Of a DNA stretch of 61,616 nucleotides, positions 54,209 through 61,616 are shown one piece after another. The notes beneath the pieces were generated by a model that saw only the letters and a program-made list of their open reading frames with translations, did not search any database and was not told the origin of the DNA. Source of the DNA: Mycobacterium sp. (GTDB taxonomy: Bacteria > Actinomycetota > Actinomycetes > Mycobacteriales > Mycobacteriaceae); NCBI GenBank assembly GCA_025965895.1, contig JAOPWC010000151.1:1-61616 (forward strand), given 5' to 3'. Position numbers and translations under genes: made by a program. Within the stretch, counting starts at the first letter, position 1. Every line of letters begins with the position of its first letter.

Positions 54209-54825
54209 GTGTGGTCGCCACCGTGGGTGGCTTGCCGGTCACGCTGGACGAACTCGATGCGCGGGAGGCGGAATTGCGCGCCGGGCCGCTCGCGGCCTCG
54301 CTTCCGGCCGCCGGTACGAGTGAGGGACGGCAGCTGCGGCGGTGGCTGACCCAGCTTCTGGTGACCGAGCGTGTCGTGGCGAGCGAAGCGGCCGCGCTGG
54401 GGCTCAGCGATGAGGAGCTTCGCCGGGCTCCGGGCGAGGACGAACTCCTGCCGGACGCGGCGGCCCGGCTGGAGATCGGCAGCGTGGCCGCCGCGGCGCT
54501 GAGCGCCCCGCAGGCCCGGGCGTTGTTCGCTCACGTCACGTCGCGCATCGACGTCACTGAGGCCGACGTCGCCGACTACCACGCCCGCAACCCGCTTCGG
54601 TTCGCCCGACGCCGCACCGGCCACCACGGCTGGAACTTCCCCGCCCGCACCGTCCCGCCGCTGGACGAGGTGGGCCCCGCGATCGCCGACCAGCTGCGCA
54701 ATGCCGCCCGCCGCCGCGCGTTTCGGATCTGGCTCGACGAAAGACGGGCGGCGTTGGTGGAACTCGCCCCGGGCTACGAGCATCCCGGCGATCCTCGTCA
54801 GCCGGACAACACCCACAGGCACTGA
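54205..54825 (+). CDS. SurA/parvulin-like helical protein without a PPIase domain
   Basis: A 206-residue protein matching Rv0649 in position; that gene is annotated as FabD2, but no acyltransferase GxSxG motif is visible here. The first ~100 residues are helical with a TVGGLPVTLDELDAREAELR start and a WLTQLLVTERVVASEAAALG helix, like the N-terminal lobe of SurA/PrsA chaperones. The end (TEADVADYHARNPLRFARRR, then LDEVGPAIADQLRNAARRRA and FRIWLDERR) resembles the flanks of a parvulin domain, but the catalytic PPIase core between them is missing. A chaperone-like role is inferred. The GTG overlaps the mannosidase stop; its own stop overlaps the kinase start by one base. Confidence 0.7.
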   Translation: MSVVATVGGLPVTLDELDAREAELRAGPLAASLPAAGTSEGRQLRRWLTQLLVTERVVASEAAALGLSDEELRRAPGEDELLPDAAARLEIGSVAAAALSAPQARALFAHVTSRIDVTEADVADYHARNPLRFARRRTGHHGWNFPARTVPPLDEVGPAIADQLRNAARRRAFRIWLDERRAALVELAPGYEHPGDPRQPDNTHRH

Positions 54826-55742
54826 TGCCGTTGACACTCGCGCTCGACATCGGCGGCACCAAGATCGCCGCCGGCCTCGTCGACGCCGAGGGCAATCTGG
54901 TCCACACCGCCACGCTGGCGACTCCGCACGGCGACGCCGTCGCGATCTGGGCGGTCGTCGAGGCGCTGATCGCCCAGTCGGTCGGTGCGGCGGATAGCGT
55001 CATGCGAGGTGTGGGCATCTCGTCACCAGGACCCATCGAGCGCCCGGCGGGCGCCGTCAGCCCGATCAACATCCCGGCCTGGCAGCACTTCCCGATCGTC
55101 GACCAGGTCGCCGCGGCGCTGCCCGGTGTGCCGGTGCGGCTGGCCGGCGACGGGTTGTGCATGGCGTTGGGCGAGCGGTGGCGCGGGGCTGCGAAGGGAG
55201 CGGATTGTGTGCTGGGAATCGTCGTGTCCACCGGCATCGGCGGCGGGTTGGTGCTCGACGGCGCGCCTTACTACGGCCGTACCGGCAACGCCGGGCACGT
55301 CGGCCACGTAGTCGTGGAGCAGGACGGCGAGCCGTGCTCGTGCGGTGGCCGAGGCTGCATCGAGACTATGGCAAGCGGACCTCATATGACCCGGTGGGCG
55401 CGCAGCAACGGGTGGGTGGCGCCTTCTGATGCCGGTGCCGCAGAACTGGCCGACGCGGCCAACGCCGGAAATCACCTGGCGCTGGAAGCGTTTCAGCGCG
55501 GCGGTAGAGCGATCGGGCGGATGATCGCCTCTGTGGCGGCGGTGTGCGACCTCGACCTCGTGGTCGTCGGCGGAGGGGTGGCGAAATCCGGCCCGCTGCT
55601 GTTCGAGCCGTTGCGCGACGCGCTGGCCAGCCACGCCCGGCTCGAATTCATCCGCGGCGTGCGGGTGGTGCCCGCCGCGCTCGGTGGCGACGCCGGGCTC
55701 GTGGGCGCGGCCGCGCTCGTCGACACCGCGATCCGCACCTGA
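54825..55742 (+). CDS. ROK-family sugar kinase
   Basis: A 305-residue ROK kinase: ATP-binding ALDIGGTKIAAGLVD, GISSPGPIE, STGIGGGLVLDGAPYYGRTG, GHVGHVVVE and the zinc-binding CSCGGRGCIETMASG. It phosphorylates a hexose or hexosamine; the substrate is probably a sugar released by the mannosidase upstream. It corresponds in position to Rv0650. The ATG overlaps the previous stop by one base, so mannosidase, helical protein and kinase form one operon. Confidence 0.9.
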   Translation: MPLTLALDIGGTKIAAGLVDAEGNLVHTATLATPHGDAVAIWAVVEALIAQSVGAADSVMRGVGISSPGPIERPAGAVSPINIPAWQHFPIVDQVAAALPGVPVRLAGDGLCMALGERWRGAAKGADCVLGIVVSTGIGGGLVLDGAPYYGRTGNAGHVGHVVVEQDGEPCSCGGRGCIETMASGPHMTRWARSNGWVAPSDAGAAELADAANAGNHLALEAFQRGGRAIGRMIASVAAVCDLDLVVVGGGVAKSGPLLFEPLRDALASHARLEFIRGVRVVPAALGGDAGLVGAAALVDTAIRT

Positions 55743-55771
55743 CGTCGTCGCGTCACCGCACGGGGCGCGTT

Positions 55772-55801
55772 TTGGCTGATCGGCGGCGCCTGCGCTAGCC
55801 T
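55772..55801 (+). promoter_or_regulatory. Promoter candidate for rplJ-rplL
   Basis: TTGGCT (55772-55777) and TAGCCT (55796-55801) lie 18 bases apart, just upstream of the leader RNA. Confidence 0.45.
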
Positions 55802-55804
55802 GGA

Positions 55805-55950
55805 AGGGCTCCACCGAAGACCGTCGGTCACCGAGCAATCGGTTGAAGGTCCCGGGTTGACCCGGGCGGCCCACGCAGGAGGACGAGGCCAGCGCCGCGC
55901 GTACTGATCGCGCCCGCATGCACGCCCCGACCCCTGCGTCGGGGCGTTCG
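55805..55950 (+). ncRNA. Ribosomal protein L10 leader
   Basis: The sequence from about 55805 (GGGCTCCACCGAAGACCGTCG) carries the ACCGAAGAC and TCACCGAGCAATCGGTTGAA segments typical of actinobacterial L10 leaders, which bind L10-L12 and repress the operon when the protein is in excess. A perfect 9-bp hairpin (ACGCCCCGA 55922-55930 with TCGGGGCGT 55939-55947) followed by a T-rich stretch is a likely attenuator. Confidence 0.65.
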
Positions 55951-56017
55951 TCATTTCCGGCCTCCGTTCGCTGGCGCACCCGGATACCCCACCCGGATAA
56001 CCCAGAAGGAGGCATGC

Positions 56018-56683
56018 ATGGCCAGGGCTGACAAGGCCGCCGCCGTTGCCGAGATAGCCGAGCAGTTCAAGGCGTCCAGCGCCACCGTCATCACCGAGTA
56101 CCGCGGGCTGACGGTGTCGAACATGGCCGAACTGCGCCGCTCACTCGGCGGCTCCGCCACCTACTCCGTCGCGAAGAACACGCTGGCCAAGAGGGCCGCG
56201 TCGGACGCGGGCGTGGCCGGTCTGGACGAACTGTTCGTCGGCCCGACCGCGATCGCGTTCGTCAAGGGCGAGCCCGTCGACGCCGCCAAGGCCCTCAAGA
56301 CGTTCGCCAGGGATCACAAGGCGCTGGTGATCAAGGGCGGCTACATGGACGGCCGGCCGCTGTCCGTCGCAGAGATCGAGCGCATCGCCGACCTGGAGTC
56401 GCGTGAGGCGCTGCTCGCCAGGATGGCCGGCGCGATGAAGGGCAACCTGTCCAAGGCCGCCGGGCTGTTCAATGCCCCGGCGTCGCAGGTGGCTCGGCTG
56501 GTCGCCGCGCTGCAGGAGAAGCGGCAGGGCGCAGAAGGCAGTCAAAAAGACACCGCAGACGCTCCGGCGCCTGCCGAACAGCAAGCAGACGCTCCGGCGC
56601 CTGCCGAACAGCAAGCAGACGCTTCGGCGCCTGCCGAACAGCAAGCAGACGCTTCGGCGCCTGCCGAACAGCAACCCGAATAG
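56018..56683 (+). CDS. rplJ: 50S ribosomal protein L10 with a repeated C-terminal tail
   Basis: A 221-residue L10. The first ~180 residues are normal (ARADKAAAVAEIAEQFKASS, TVITEYRGLTVSNMAELRRS, GNLSKAAGLFNAPASQVARL). Mycobacterial L10 usually ends near residue 178. Here a tail of four ten-residue units (ADAPAPAEQQ twice, then ADASAPAEQQ twice) is added by a 30-bp DNA repeat at 56555-56674. The L10 C-terminal helix carries L12 dimers, so the tail should project into solvent next to that site. The L10 leader upstream controls it; rplL follows 32 bases later. Confidence 0.93.
   Translation: MARADKAAAVAEIAEQFKASSATVITEYRGLTVSNMAELRRSLGGSATYSVAKNTLAKRAASDAGVAGLDELFVGPTAIAFVKGEPVDAAKALKTFARDHKALVIKGGYMDGRPLSVAEIERIADLESREALLARMAGAMKGNLSKAAGLFNAPASQVARLVAALQEKRQGAEGSQKDTADAPAPAEQQADAPAPAEQQADASAPAEQQADASAPAEQQPE
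56555..56674 (+). repeat. 30-bp tandem repeat, four copies, in rplJ
   Basis: The unit GCAGACGCTCCGGCGCCTGC... repeats at 56555, 56585, 56615 and 56645. Copies 1-2 have CTCCGG and copies 3-4 CTTCGG, a single difference that changes Pro to Ser. Confidence 0.93.
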
Positions 56684-56715
56684 AACCCAAACCCAGAAAT
56701 CAGGAAGGACCCACC

Positions 56716-57105
56716 ATGGCAAAGATGTCCACCGACGAGCTACTCGACGCGTTCAAGGAAATGACGCTGCTGGAGCTGTCCGACTTCGTGAAGGCGTTCG
56801 AGGACACCTTCGAGGTCACCGCGGCCGCCCCGGTCGCCGTCGCGGCCGTCCCCGGCGGCGCTGCGGCCCCGGTCGAGGCCCCCGAGGAGCAGAGCGAGTT
56901 CGACGTCGTTCTGGAGGCCGCAGGCGACAAGAAGATCGGCGTGATCAAGGTCGTCCGCGAGCTCGTCTCCGGTCTGGGCCTCAAGGAGGCCAAGGACCTC
57001 GTCGACTCCGCGCCGAAGCCGCTGCTCGAGCGCGTTCCGAAGGAGACCGCCAACGAGGCGCGGGGCAAGCTGGAGGCCGCGGGCGCGAGCGTCACGGTCA
57101 AATAG
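56716..57105 (+). CDS. rplL: 50S ribosomal protein L7/L12
   Basis: A 129-residue L12: N-terminal dimerisation helices (STDELLDAFKEMTLLELSDF), the Ala/Pro/Gly hinge (AAAPVAVAAVPGGAAAPVEA), and the C-terminal factor-binding domain (GVIKVVRELVSGLGLKEAKD, LVDSAPKPLLERV). It recruits translation GTPases. AGGAAGGA precedes the ATG. Confidence 0.97.
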   Translation: MAKMSTDELLDAFKEMTLLELSDFVKAFEDTFEVTAAAPVAVAAVPGGAAAPVEAPEEQSEFDVVLEAAGDKKIGVIKVVRELVSGLGLKEAKDLVDSAPKPLLERVPKETANEARGKLEAAGASVTVK

Positions 57106-57122
57106 GTCGCCGAGTCACACAG

Positions 57123-57161
57123 CGGGGCCGCTCCACGCCTTTCCAGGGCTGGAGCGCCCCG
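57123..57161 (+). terminator. rplL terminator hairpin
   Basis: CGGGGCCGCTCCA (57123-57135) pairs with TGGAGCGCCCCG (57150-57161) with one bulged C. It follows the rplL stop by 17 bases. No T-run is present. Confidence 0.65.
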
Positions 57162-57277
57162 TGGCCATGTGAGACAGTTGTCAGCGAGTGCCACCCAGTT
57201 CACGCGTAGGCTAGAGTGACTCAAGCCACAAGCGGGAGGCGGGTGGCGAGCAACGTTCCTGGCGGAAGGATCCACGC

Positions 57278-58366
57278 GTGGGCATCGGTATTCAAGTTGA
57301 AGGGCTGACCAAGTCTTTCGGCCCCCAGCGAATCTGGGAAGACGTCACGCTGTCCGTGCCGCCCGGTGAGGTGAGCGTGCTCCTGGGCCCGTCGGGCACC
57401 GGTAAGTCCGTGTTCTTGAAGTCGCTGATCGGCCTGCTTCGCCCGGAGCGGGGCTCGATCGTCGTCCATGGCACCAACATCATCGAGTGCTCGGCCAAAG
57501 AGCTGTACGAGATCCGCACGCTGTTCGGCGTGATGTTCCAGGACGGCGCGCTGTTCGGCTCGATGAACATCTTCGACAACACCGCGTTCCCATTGCGCGA
57601 GCACACCAAGAAGAAGGAAGGCGAGATCCGTGACATCGTCATGGAGAAGCTGTCCCTGGTTGGTCTGGAAGGCGACGAGAACAAGTTCCCGGGCGAGATA
57701 TCCGGCGGTATGCGCAAGCGCGCCGGCCTGGCCCGTTCGCTGGTGATGGACCCCCAGATCATCCTCTGCGACGAGCCCGACTCGGGCCTGGACCCCGTCC
57801 GCACCGCATACCTGAGCCAGCTGCTCATCGACATCAACGCCCAGATCGACACGACGATCCTGATCGTCACGCACAACATCAACATCGCCCGCACCGTGCC
57901 GGACAACATCGGCATGCTGTTCCGCCGCAAACTGGTCATGTTCGGTCCGCGCGAGGTTCTCCTGACCAGCGACGAGCCGGTCGTCCGGCAGTTCCTCAAC
58001 GGGCGGCGCATCGGCCCGATCGGCATGTCCGAGGAGAAGGACGAGGCCACGATGGCCGAGGAGCAGGCGATGGTGGACGCCGGTCACCACGATGGTGGTG
58101 TCGAGGAGATCGAAGGCGTGCCGGAGCAGATCAGCGCGACTCCCGGTATGCCGGAGCGCAGGGCCGTCGGCCGCAGGCAGGCTCGCGTGCGCGACATCAT
58201 GCACACCCTGCCGCCCCAGGCTCAGGAAGCCATTCGCGACGACCTCGAGGGCACCCACCAATACAAGTCCCACGAGTTCGGCGACCAGGACTCCGGTGGC
58301 CGCCACTACAGCGACGGGGGAGACGAGGCGCCGACCGCCTCGATTCCGGTCTCCGAGCAGAGCTGA
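57278..58366 (+). CDS. mkl: Mce-transport ATPase Mkl/MceG
   Basis: A 362-residue ABC ATPase: Walker A LLGPSGTGKSVFLKS, Q-loop MFQDGALFGS, signature ISGGMRKRAGLAR, Walker B IILCDEPDSGLDP, and the H-loop VTHNINIAR. A C-terminal extension of about 100 residues (IGPIGMSEEKDEATMAEEQA...) is typical of MceG. It energises the Mce lipid importers encoded elsewhere. The GTG at 57278 gives the same start region as other mycobacterial Mkl proteins. A Gly/His/Asp-rich end (QDSGGRHYSDGGDEAPTAS) extends it slightly. Confidence 0.93.
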   Translation: MGIGIQVEGLTKSFGPQRIWEDVTLSVPPGEVSVLLGPSGTGKSVFLKSLIGLLRPERGSIVVHGTNIIECSAKELYEIRTLFGVMFQDGALFGSMNIFDNTAFPLREHTKKKEGEIRDIVMEKLSLVGLEGDENKFPGEISGGMRKRAGLARSLVMDPQIILCDEPDSGLDPVRTAYLSQLLIDINAQIDTTILIVTHNINIARTVPDNIGMLFRRKLVMFGPREVLLTSDEPVVRQFLNGRRIGPIGMSEEKDEATMAEEQAMVDAGHHDGGVEEIEGVPEQISATPGMPERRAVGRRQARVRDIMHTLPPQAQEAIRDDLEGTHQYKSHEFGDQDSGGRHYSDGGDEAPTASIPVSEQS

Positions 58367-58395
58367 GTTGACCGGGCCTCGCGGACCGGGCCTCG

Positions 58396-58927
58396 TTGCC
58401 CGGGCAGAGGGCGACGTTCTGCCGCATCTGCGAGCCTTTGTGCGGAATGCTCGCGACCGTCGAAGACGGCGGGCTGGTGTCAGTTCGGCCTGACCGCGAT
58501 CACCCGTTGTCGTCGGGCTTCGCGTACCCGAAGGGCATCGCGTTCGCCGAGGTGCAGAACGGCCCCGACCGCGTCACCACGCCGTTGCGGCGCACTCCCT
58601 ACGTCAATGAGACCACCGCCCACTGCGACTACGTGCTGCCCGCCACCACGGCGACATCATGGCCGGCGTCGTCGCGATCCCGCACGGCTGGGGGCACCGC
58701 GGCACCGGGGATGGCAACTGGCGAACCAAGCCGGCGGCGTGAACGTAAATCAGTTGATGTCGAGCGATCCCGGCGACCGGGAAACCCTGACCGGTATGGC
58801 GCGCCTCACAGGCTTGCCGATAAGGGTCCAACCGGTGCCCGGCGACGGGCGCTTACGCGAAGAGCAGACGAAACAGCCCTCTCGGAACGGCGGCGACACA
58901 GAATTGGAGGCATCAAACCGCGTGTGA
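58396..58927 (+). pseudogene. Collapsed molybdopterin oxidoreductase gene
   Basis: The frame from 58396 opens with the N-terminus of a bis-MGD oxidoreductase (FCRICEPLCGMLATVEDGGL, SVRPDRDHPLSSGFAYPKGI, AFAEVQNGPDRVTTPLRRT). It then jumps to an internal piece (NETTAHCDYVLPATT) and, after frameshifts, shows the C-terminus in other frames (AIPHGWGHRGTG, NQAGGVNVNQLMSSDPGDRE, TLTGMARLTGLPIRVQPV). An intact enzyme has about 700-750 residues; only ~180 codons remain. Large internal deletions joined the ends. The first Cys cluster is present, but the active-site and most cofactor regions are gone, so it is dead. Confidence 0.75.
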
Positions 58928-59254
58928 ACCCTTGACGAGCGGGCCTGGACGCGTCAGTCTGTTGGGCAGAATGCGCATAGGTAGCAGAACAGGACGCCAG
59001 CCAGCGCCGTTAGTCGTGCGTGCGCGCGGTTGAGGAATAACAGTTCCTGCGCTATTGTTGGACGTTGCGCTGGCTGCCTCCTGCCCACCTCTCCTGTACC
59101 CGACGCTGTGGTCCACGCCTGAAGCCCCTCCGGGGCTTGTATGCGTGCCCGAGATCCGGACAGGTTGTTAGCCGGCCGAACCGACGCAGAATCGCGCCGA
59201 TGAGTCCGGCCCCCCGGCACTCAGAGGTCGCATGAGGTGCTGGAAGGATGCATC
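58928..59254 (+). other. rpoB upstream region
   Basis: This 327-base gap holds the rpoB promoter candidate (59030-59058) and the ribosome-binding site GGAAGG (59242-59247). The transcript leader would be nearly 190 bases. No gene is seen. Confidence 0.6.
59030..59058 (+). promoter_or_regulatory. rpoB promoter candidate
   Basis: TTGAGG (59030-59035) and TATTGT (59053-59058) are 17 bases apart, a good sigma-A spacing. They lie about 196 bases before the rpoB start. Confidence 0.6.
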
Positions 59255-61616
59255 TTGGCAGTCTCCCGCCAAAGCAAAACAGCAGTAGCTACCACGAACG
59301 GCTCCGTTCCCGGAGCTCCCAATCGAATTTCATTTGCAAAGTTGCGCGAACCCCTGGAGGTTCCCGGGCTGCTTGACGTGCAGACCGAGTCCTTCGAGTG
59401 GCTGATCGGCTCGGACCGCTGGCGTGGAATCGCCTCGGCCCGCGGTGACGTGAACCCGGTCGGCGGCCTCGAAGAGGTGCTCGCCGAGCTGTCCCCGATC
59501 GAGGACTTCTCCGGGTCGATGTCGCTGTCGTTCTCCGACCCTCGCTTCGACGAGGTCAAGGCCCCGGTCGACGAGTGCAAAGACAAGGACATGACGTACG
59601 CGGCCCCGCTGTTCGTCACTGCCGAGTTCATCAACAACAACACCGGCGAGATCAAGAGCCAGACGGTTTTCATGGGCGACTTCCCGATGATGACCGACAA
59701 GGGCACGTTCATCATCAACGGCACCGAGCGTGTCGTGGTGTCCCAGCTGGTCCGGTCCCCGGGCGTGTACTTCGACGAGACCATCGACAAGTCGACGGAA
59801 AAGACGCTGCACAGCGTCAAGGTCATCCCCGGCCGCGGCGCGTGGCTGGAATTCGACGTCGACAAGCGCGACACCGTCGGCGTGCGCATCGACCGCAAGC
59901 GCCGCCAGCCCGTCACAGTGCTGCTCAAGGCACTCGGCTGGACCAACGAGCGGATCGGCGAGCGGTTCGGCTTCAGCGAGATCATGATGTCCACGCTGGA
60001 GAAGGACAACACCGCCGGCACCGACGAGGCGTTGCTCGACATCTACCGCAAGCTGCGCCCGGGCGAACCGCCCACCAAGGAGTCGGCGCAGATGCTTCTG
60101 GAGAACCTGTTCTTCAAGGAGAAGCGCTACGACCTGGCCCGGGTGGGCCGCTACAAGGTCAACAAGAAGCTCGGCCTGCACGCCGGTGAGCCGATCACCA
60201 CGTCGACGCTGACCGAAGAGGACATCGTCGCGACCATCGAGTACCTGGTGCGCCTGCACGAGGGCCAGACCACCATGACGGTCCCCGGCGGCGTGGAGGT
60301 CCCGGTGGAGATCGACGACATCGACCACTTCGGCAACCGGCGTCTGCGCACGGTCGGCGAGTTGATCCAGAACCAGATCCGGGTCGGTCTGTCCCGGATG
60401 GAGCGCGTGGTGCGCGAGCGGATGACCACCCAGGATGTCGAGGCGATCACGCCGCAGACCCTGATCAACATCCGCCCGGTCGTCGCGGCGATCAAGGAGT
60501 TCTTCGGCACCAGCCAGCTCTCGCAGTTCATGGACCAGAACAACCCGCTGTCGGGTCTGACCCACAAGCGCCGCCTGTCGGCGCTGGGACCCGGCGGTCT
60601 GTCCCGTGAGCGTGCCGGGCTCGAGGTGCGTGACGTGCACTCGTCGCACTACGGCCGCATGTGCCCGATCGAGACCCCGGAAGGCCCGAACATCGGCCTG
60701 ATCGGATCGCTGTCGGTGTACGCGCGGGTGAACCCGTTCGGCTTCATCGAGACGACGTACCGCAGGGTCGTCGACGGTGTGGTCACCGATGAGATCCACT
60801 ACCTGACGGCCGACGAGGAGGACCGCCACGTCGTGGCGCAGGCCAACTCGCCGATCGACGAGGACGGCCGCTTCACCGAGGACCGCGTGCTGGTGCGCCG
60901 CAAGGGCGGCGAGGTCGAGTACGTGTCCTCATCCGAGGTGGACTACATGGACGTCTCGCCGCGCCAGATGGTGTCGGTGGCCACGGCCATGATCCCGTTC
61001 CTCGAGCACGACGACGCCAACCGGGCCCTGATGGGTGCCAACATGCAGCGCCAGGCGGTTCCGCTGGTGCGCAGCGAGGCCCCGCTGGTCGGCACCGGCA
61101 TGGAGCTGCGCGCCGCGATCGACGCGGGCGACGTCGTCGTCGCCGACAAGGGCGGCGTGATCGAGGAGGTCTCGGCCGACTACGTCACGGTGATGGCCGA
61201 CGACGGCACCCGCCAGACGTACCGGATGCGCAAGTTCGCCCGGTCCAACCACGGCACCTGCGCCAACCAGCGTCCGATCGTGGACGCCGGGGATCGCGTG
61301 GAGGTCGGCCAGGTGATCGCCGACGGTCCGTGCACCGAGAACGGTGAGATGGCGCTCGGCAAGAACCTGCTCGTCGCAATCATGCCGTGGGAAGGCCACA
61401 ACTACGAGGACGCCATCATCCTCTCCAACCGGCTGGTCGAAGAGGACGTGCTGACCTCGATCCACATCGAGGAGCACGAGATCGATGCGCGCGACACCAA
61501 GCTGGGCGCCGAGGAGATCACCCGGGACATCCCGAACGTCTCCGATGAGGTGCTGGCCGACCTCGACGAGCGCGGCATCGTCCGCATCGGCGCCGAGGTC
61601 CGCGACGGCGACATCC
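59255..61616 (+). CDS. rpoB: RNA polymerase beta subunit (3' part beyond the window)
   Basis: 787 codons of RpoB are present; the window ends inside the gene (full length ~1170). The TTG at 59255 follows GGAAGG; a GTG six codons earlier is an alternative. The rifampicin-determining region reads FGTSQLSQFMDQNNPLSGLT then HKRRLSALGPGGLSRERAG. The positions equal to E. coli Asp516, His526 and Ser531 are Asp, His and Ser, so no common resistance change is seen. Other conserved blocks include YGRMCPIETPEGPNIGLIGS. Confidence 0.97.
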   Translation, partial: MAVSRQSKTAVATTNGSVPGAPNRISFAKLREPLEVPGLLDVQTESFEWLIGSDRWRGIASARGDVNPVGGLEEVLAELSPIEDFSGSMSLSFSDPRFDEVKAPVDECKDKDMTYAAPLFVTAEFINNNTGEIKSQTVFMGDFPMMTDKGTFIINGTERVVVSQLVRSPGVYFDETIDKSTEKTLHSVKVIPGRGAWLEFDVDKRDTVGVRIDRKRRQPVTVLLKALGWTNERIGERFGFSEIMMSTLEKDNTAGTDEALLDIYRKLRPGEPPTKESAQMLLENLFFKEKRYDLARVGRYKVNKKLGLHAGEPITTSTLTEEDIVATIEYLVRLHEGQTTMTVPGGVEVPVEIDDIDHFGNRRLRTVGELIQNQIRVGLSRMERVVRERMTTQDVEAITPQTLINIRPVVAAIKEFFGTSQLSQFMDQNNPLSGLTHKRRLSALGPGGLSRERAGLEVRDVHSSHYGRMCPIETPEGPNIGLIGSLSVYARVNPFGFIETTYRRVVDGVVTDEIHYLTADEEDRHVVAQANSPIDEDGRFTEDRVLVRRKGGEVEYVSSSEVDYMDVSPRQMVSVATAMIPFLEHDDANRALMGANMQRQAVPLVRSEAPLVGTGMELRAAIDAGDVVVADKGGVIEEVSADYVTVMADDGTRQTYRMRKFARSNHGTCANQRPIVDAGDRVEVGQVIADGPCTENGEMALGKNLLVAIMPWEGHNYEDAIILSNRLVEEDVLTSIHIEEHEIDARDTKLGAEEITRDIPNVSDEVLADLDERGIVRIGAEVRDGDI

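Noticed and set aside
56555..56674. A CRISPR-like repeat array
   Set aside because: The 30-bp units are directly adjacent with no spacers and code in frame inside rplJ, so it is a tandem repeat.
56469..56722. A repeated minus-strand peptide (LLFGRRRSVC units)
   Set aside because: It is only the complement of the rplJ tandem repeat.

Overview
This window is mycobacterial chromosome. It is GC-rich, uses GTG and TTG starts often, and its right half carries a gene order known from Mycobacterium tuberculosis: tRNA-Thr, tRNA-Met, rpmG, hadA-hadB-hadC, tRNA-Trp, secE, nusG, rplK, rplA, mycolic-acid methyltransferases, lipG, an ABC1-family kinase, a GH38 alpha-mannosidase, a small helical protein, a ROK sugar kinase, rplJ, rplL, mkl (mceG) and rpoB. 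The PHA, PucR and galactose genes of the left half are typical of environmental, rapid-grower-like mycobacteria. The species cannot be named from the sequence alone.

Layout. (1) 1-4.4 kb is a gene graveyard: a phage-type DUF5131 tail, a PucR-regulator head, a three-times frameshifted LuxR-type ATPase regulator, and a small charged protein cut by an amber codon. (2) 4.4-6.5 kb holds a DUF2252 gene flanked by decayed second copies of the two small genes just upstream. (3) 6.5-12.2 kb is a leftward five-gene polyhydroxyalkanoate/acyl-CoA operon (acyl-CoA ligase, PHA synthase, MaoC hydratase, PHA-depolymerase-like hydrolase, acyl-CoA dehydrogenase). (4) 12.4-21 kb has two small membrane-protein genes, two PucR-family regulators, and a rightward operon of acyl-CoA ligase, DUF3556 membrane protein and phytoene-desaturase-like oxidoreductase. 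(5) 21-27.4 kb holds a sodium/solute symporter divergent from galT-galK, then a PepD/HtrA-like membrane serine protease. (6) 27.5-34.4 kb is a patchwork of small hypothetical genes, Dps, a TetR/crotonase pair, and several broken genes: a TIR...WD40 remnant, a nuclease without its active site, and a secreted peptide without a start codon. (7) 34.4 kb to the end is the conserved translation/transcription and cell-envelope block. It is interrupted by an ECF sigma factor with a DGPF-domain partner (39.8-41.7 kb) and by a collapsed molybdopterin oxidoreductase gene between mkl and rpoB.

How the genes work together. hadABC provides the FAS-II dehydratases that elongate meromycolic chains. The MmaA4-like and cyclopropane-synthase-like enzymes then modify those chains. 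Mkl is the ATPase that powers Mce lipid importers. SecE, NusG, L11, L1, L10, L12 and RpoB belong to protein export, transcription and translation. galT and galK with the symporter form most of a galactose-use locus (no galE in the window).

Two themes stand out. First, about ten genes are broken, several by large internal deletions that fuse the two ends of a once-long gene. Second, perfect short tandem duplications (13-30 bp) recur, including one that gives ribosomal protein L10 a four-copy Ala/Pro/Gln-rich tail. I saw no CRISPR array, no intact insertion sequence, no prophage and no complete undescribed system.
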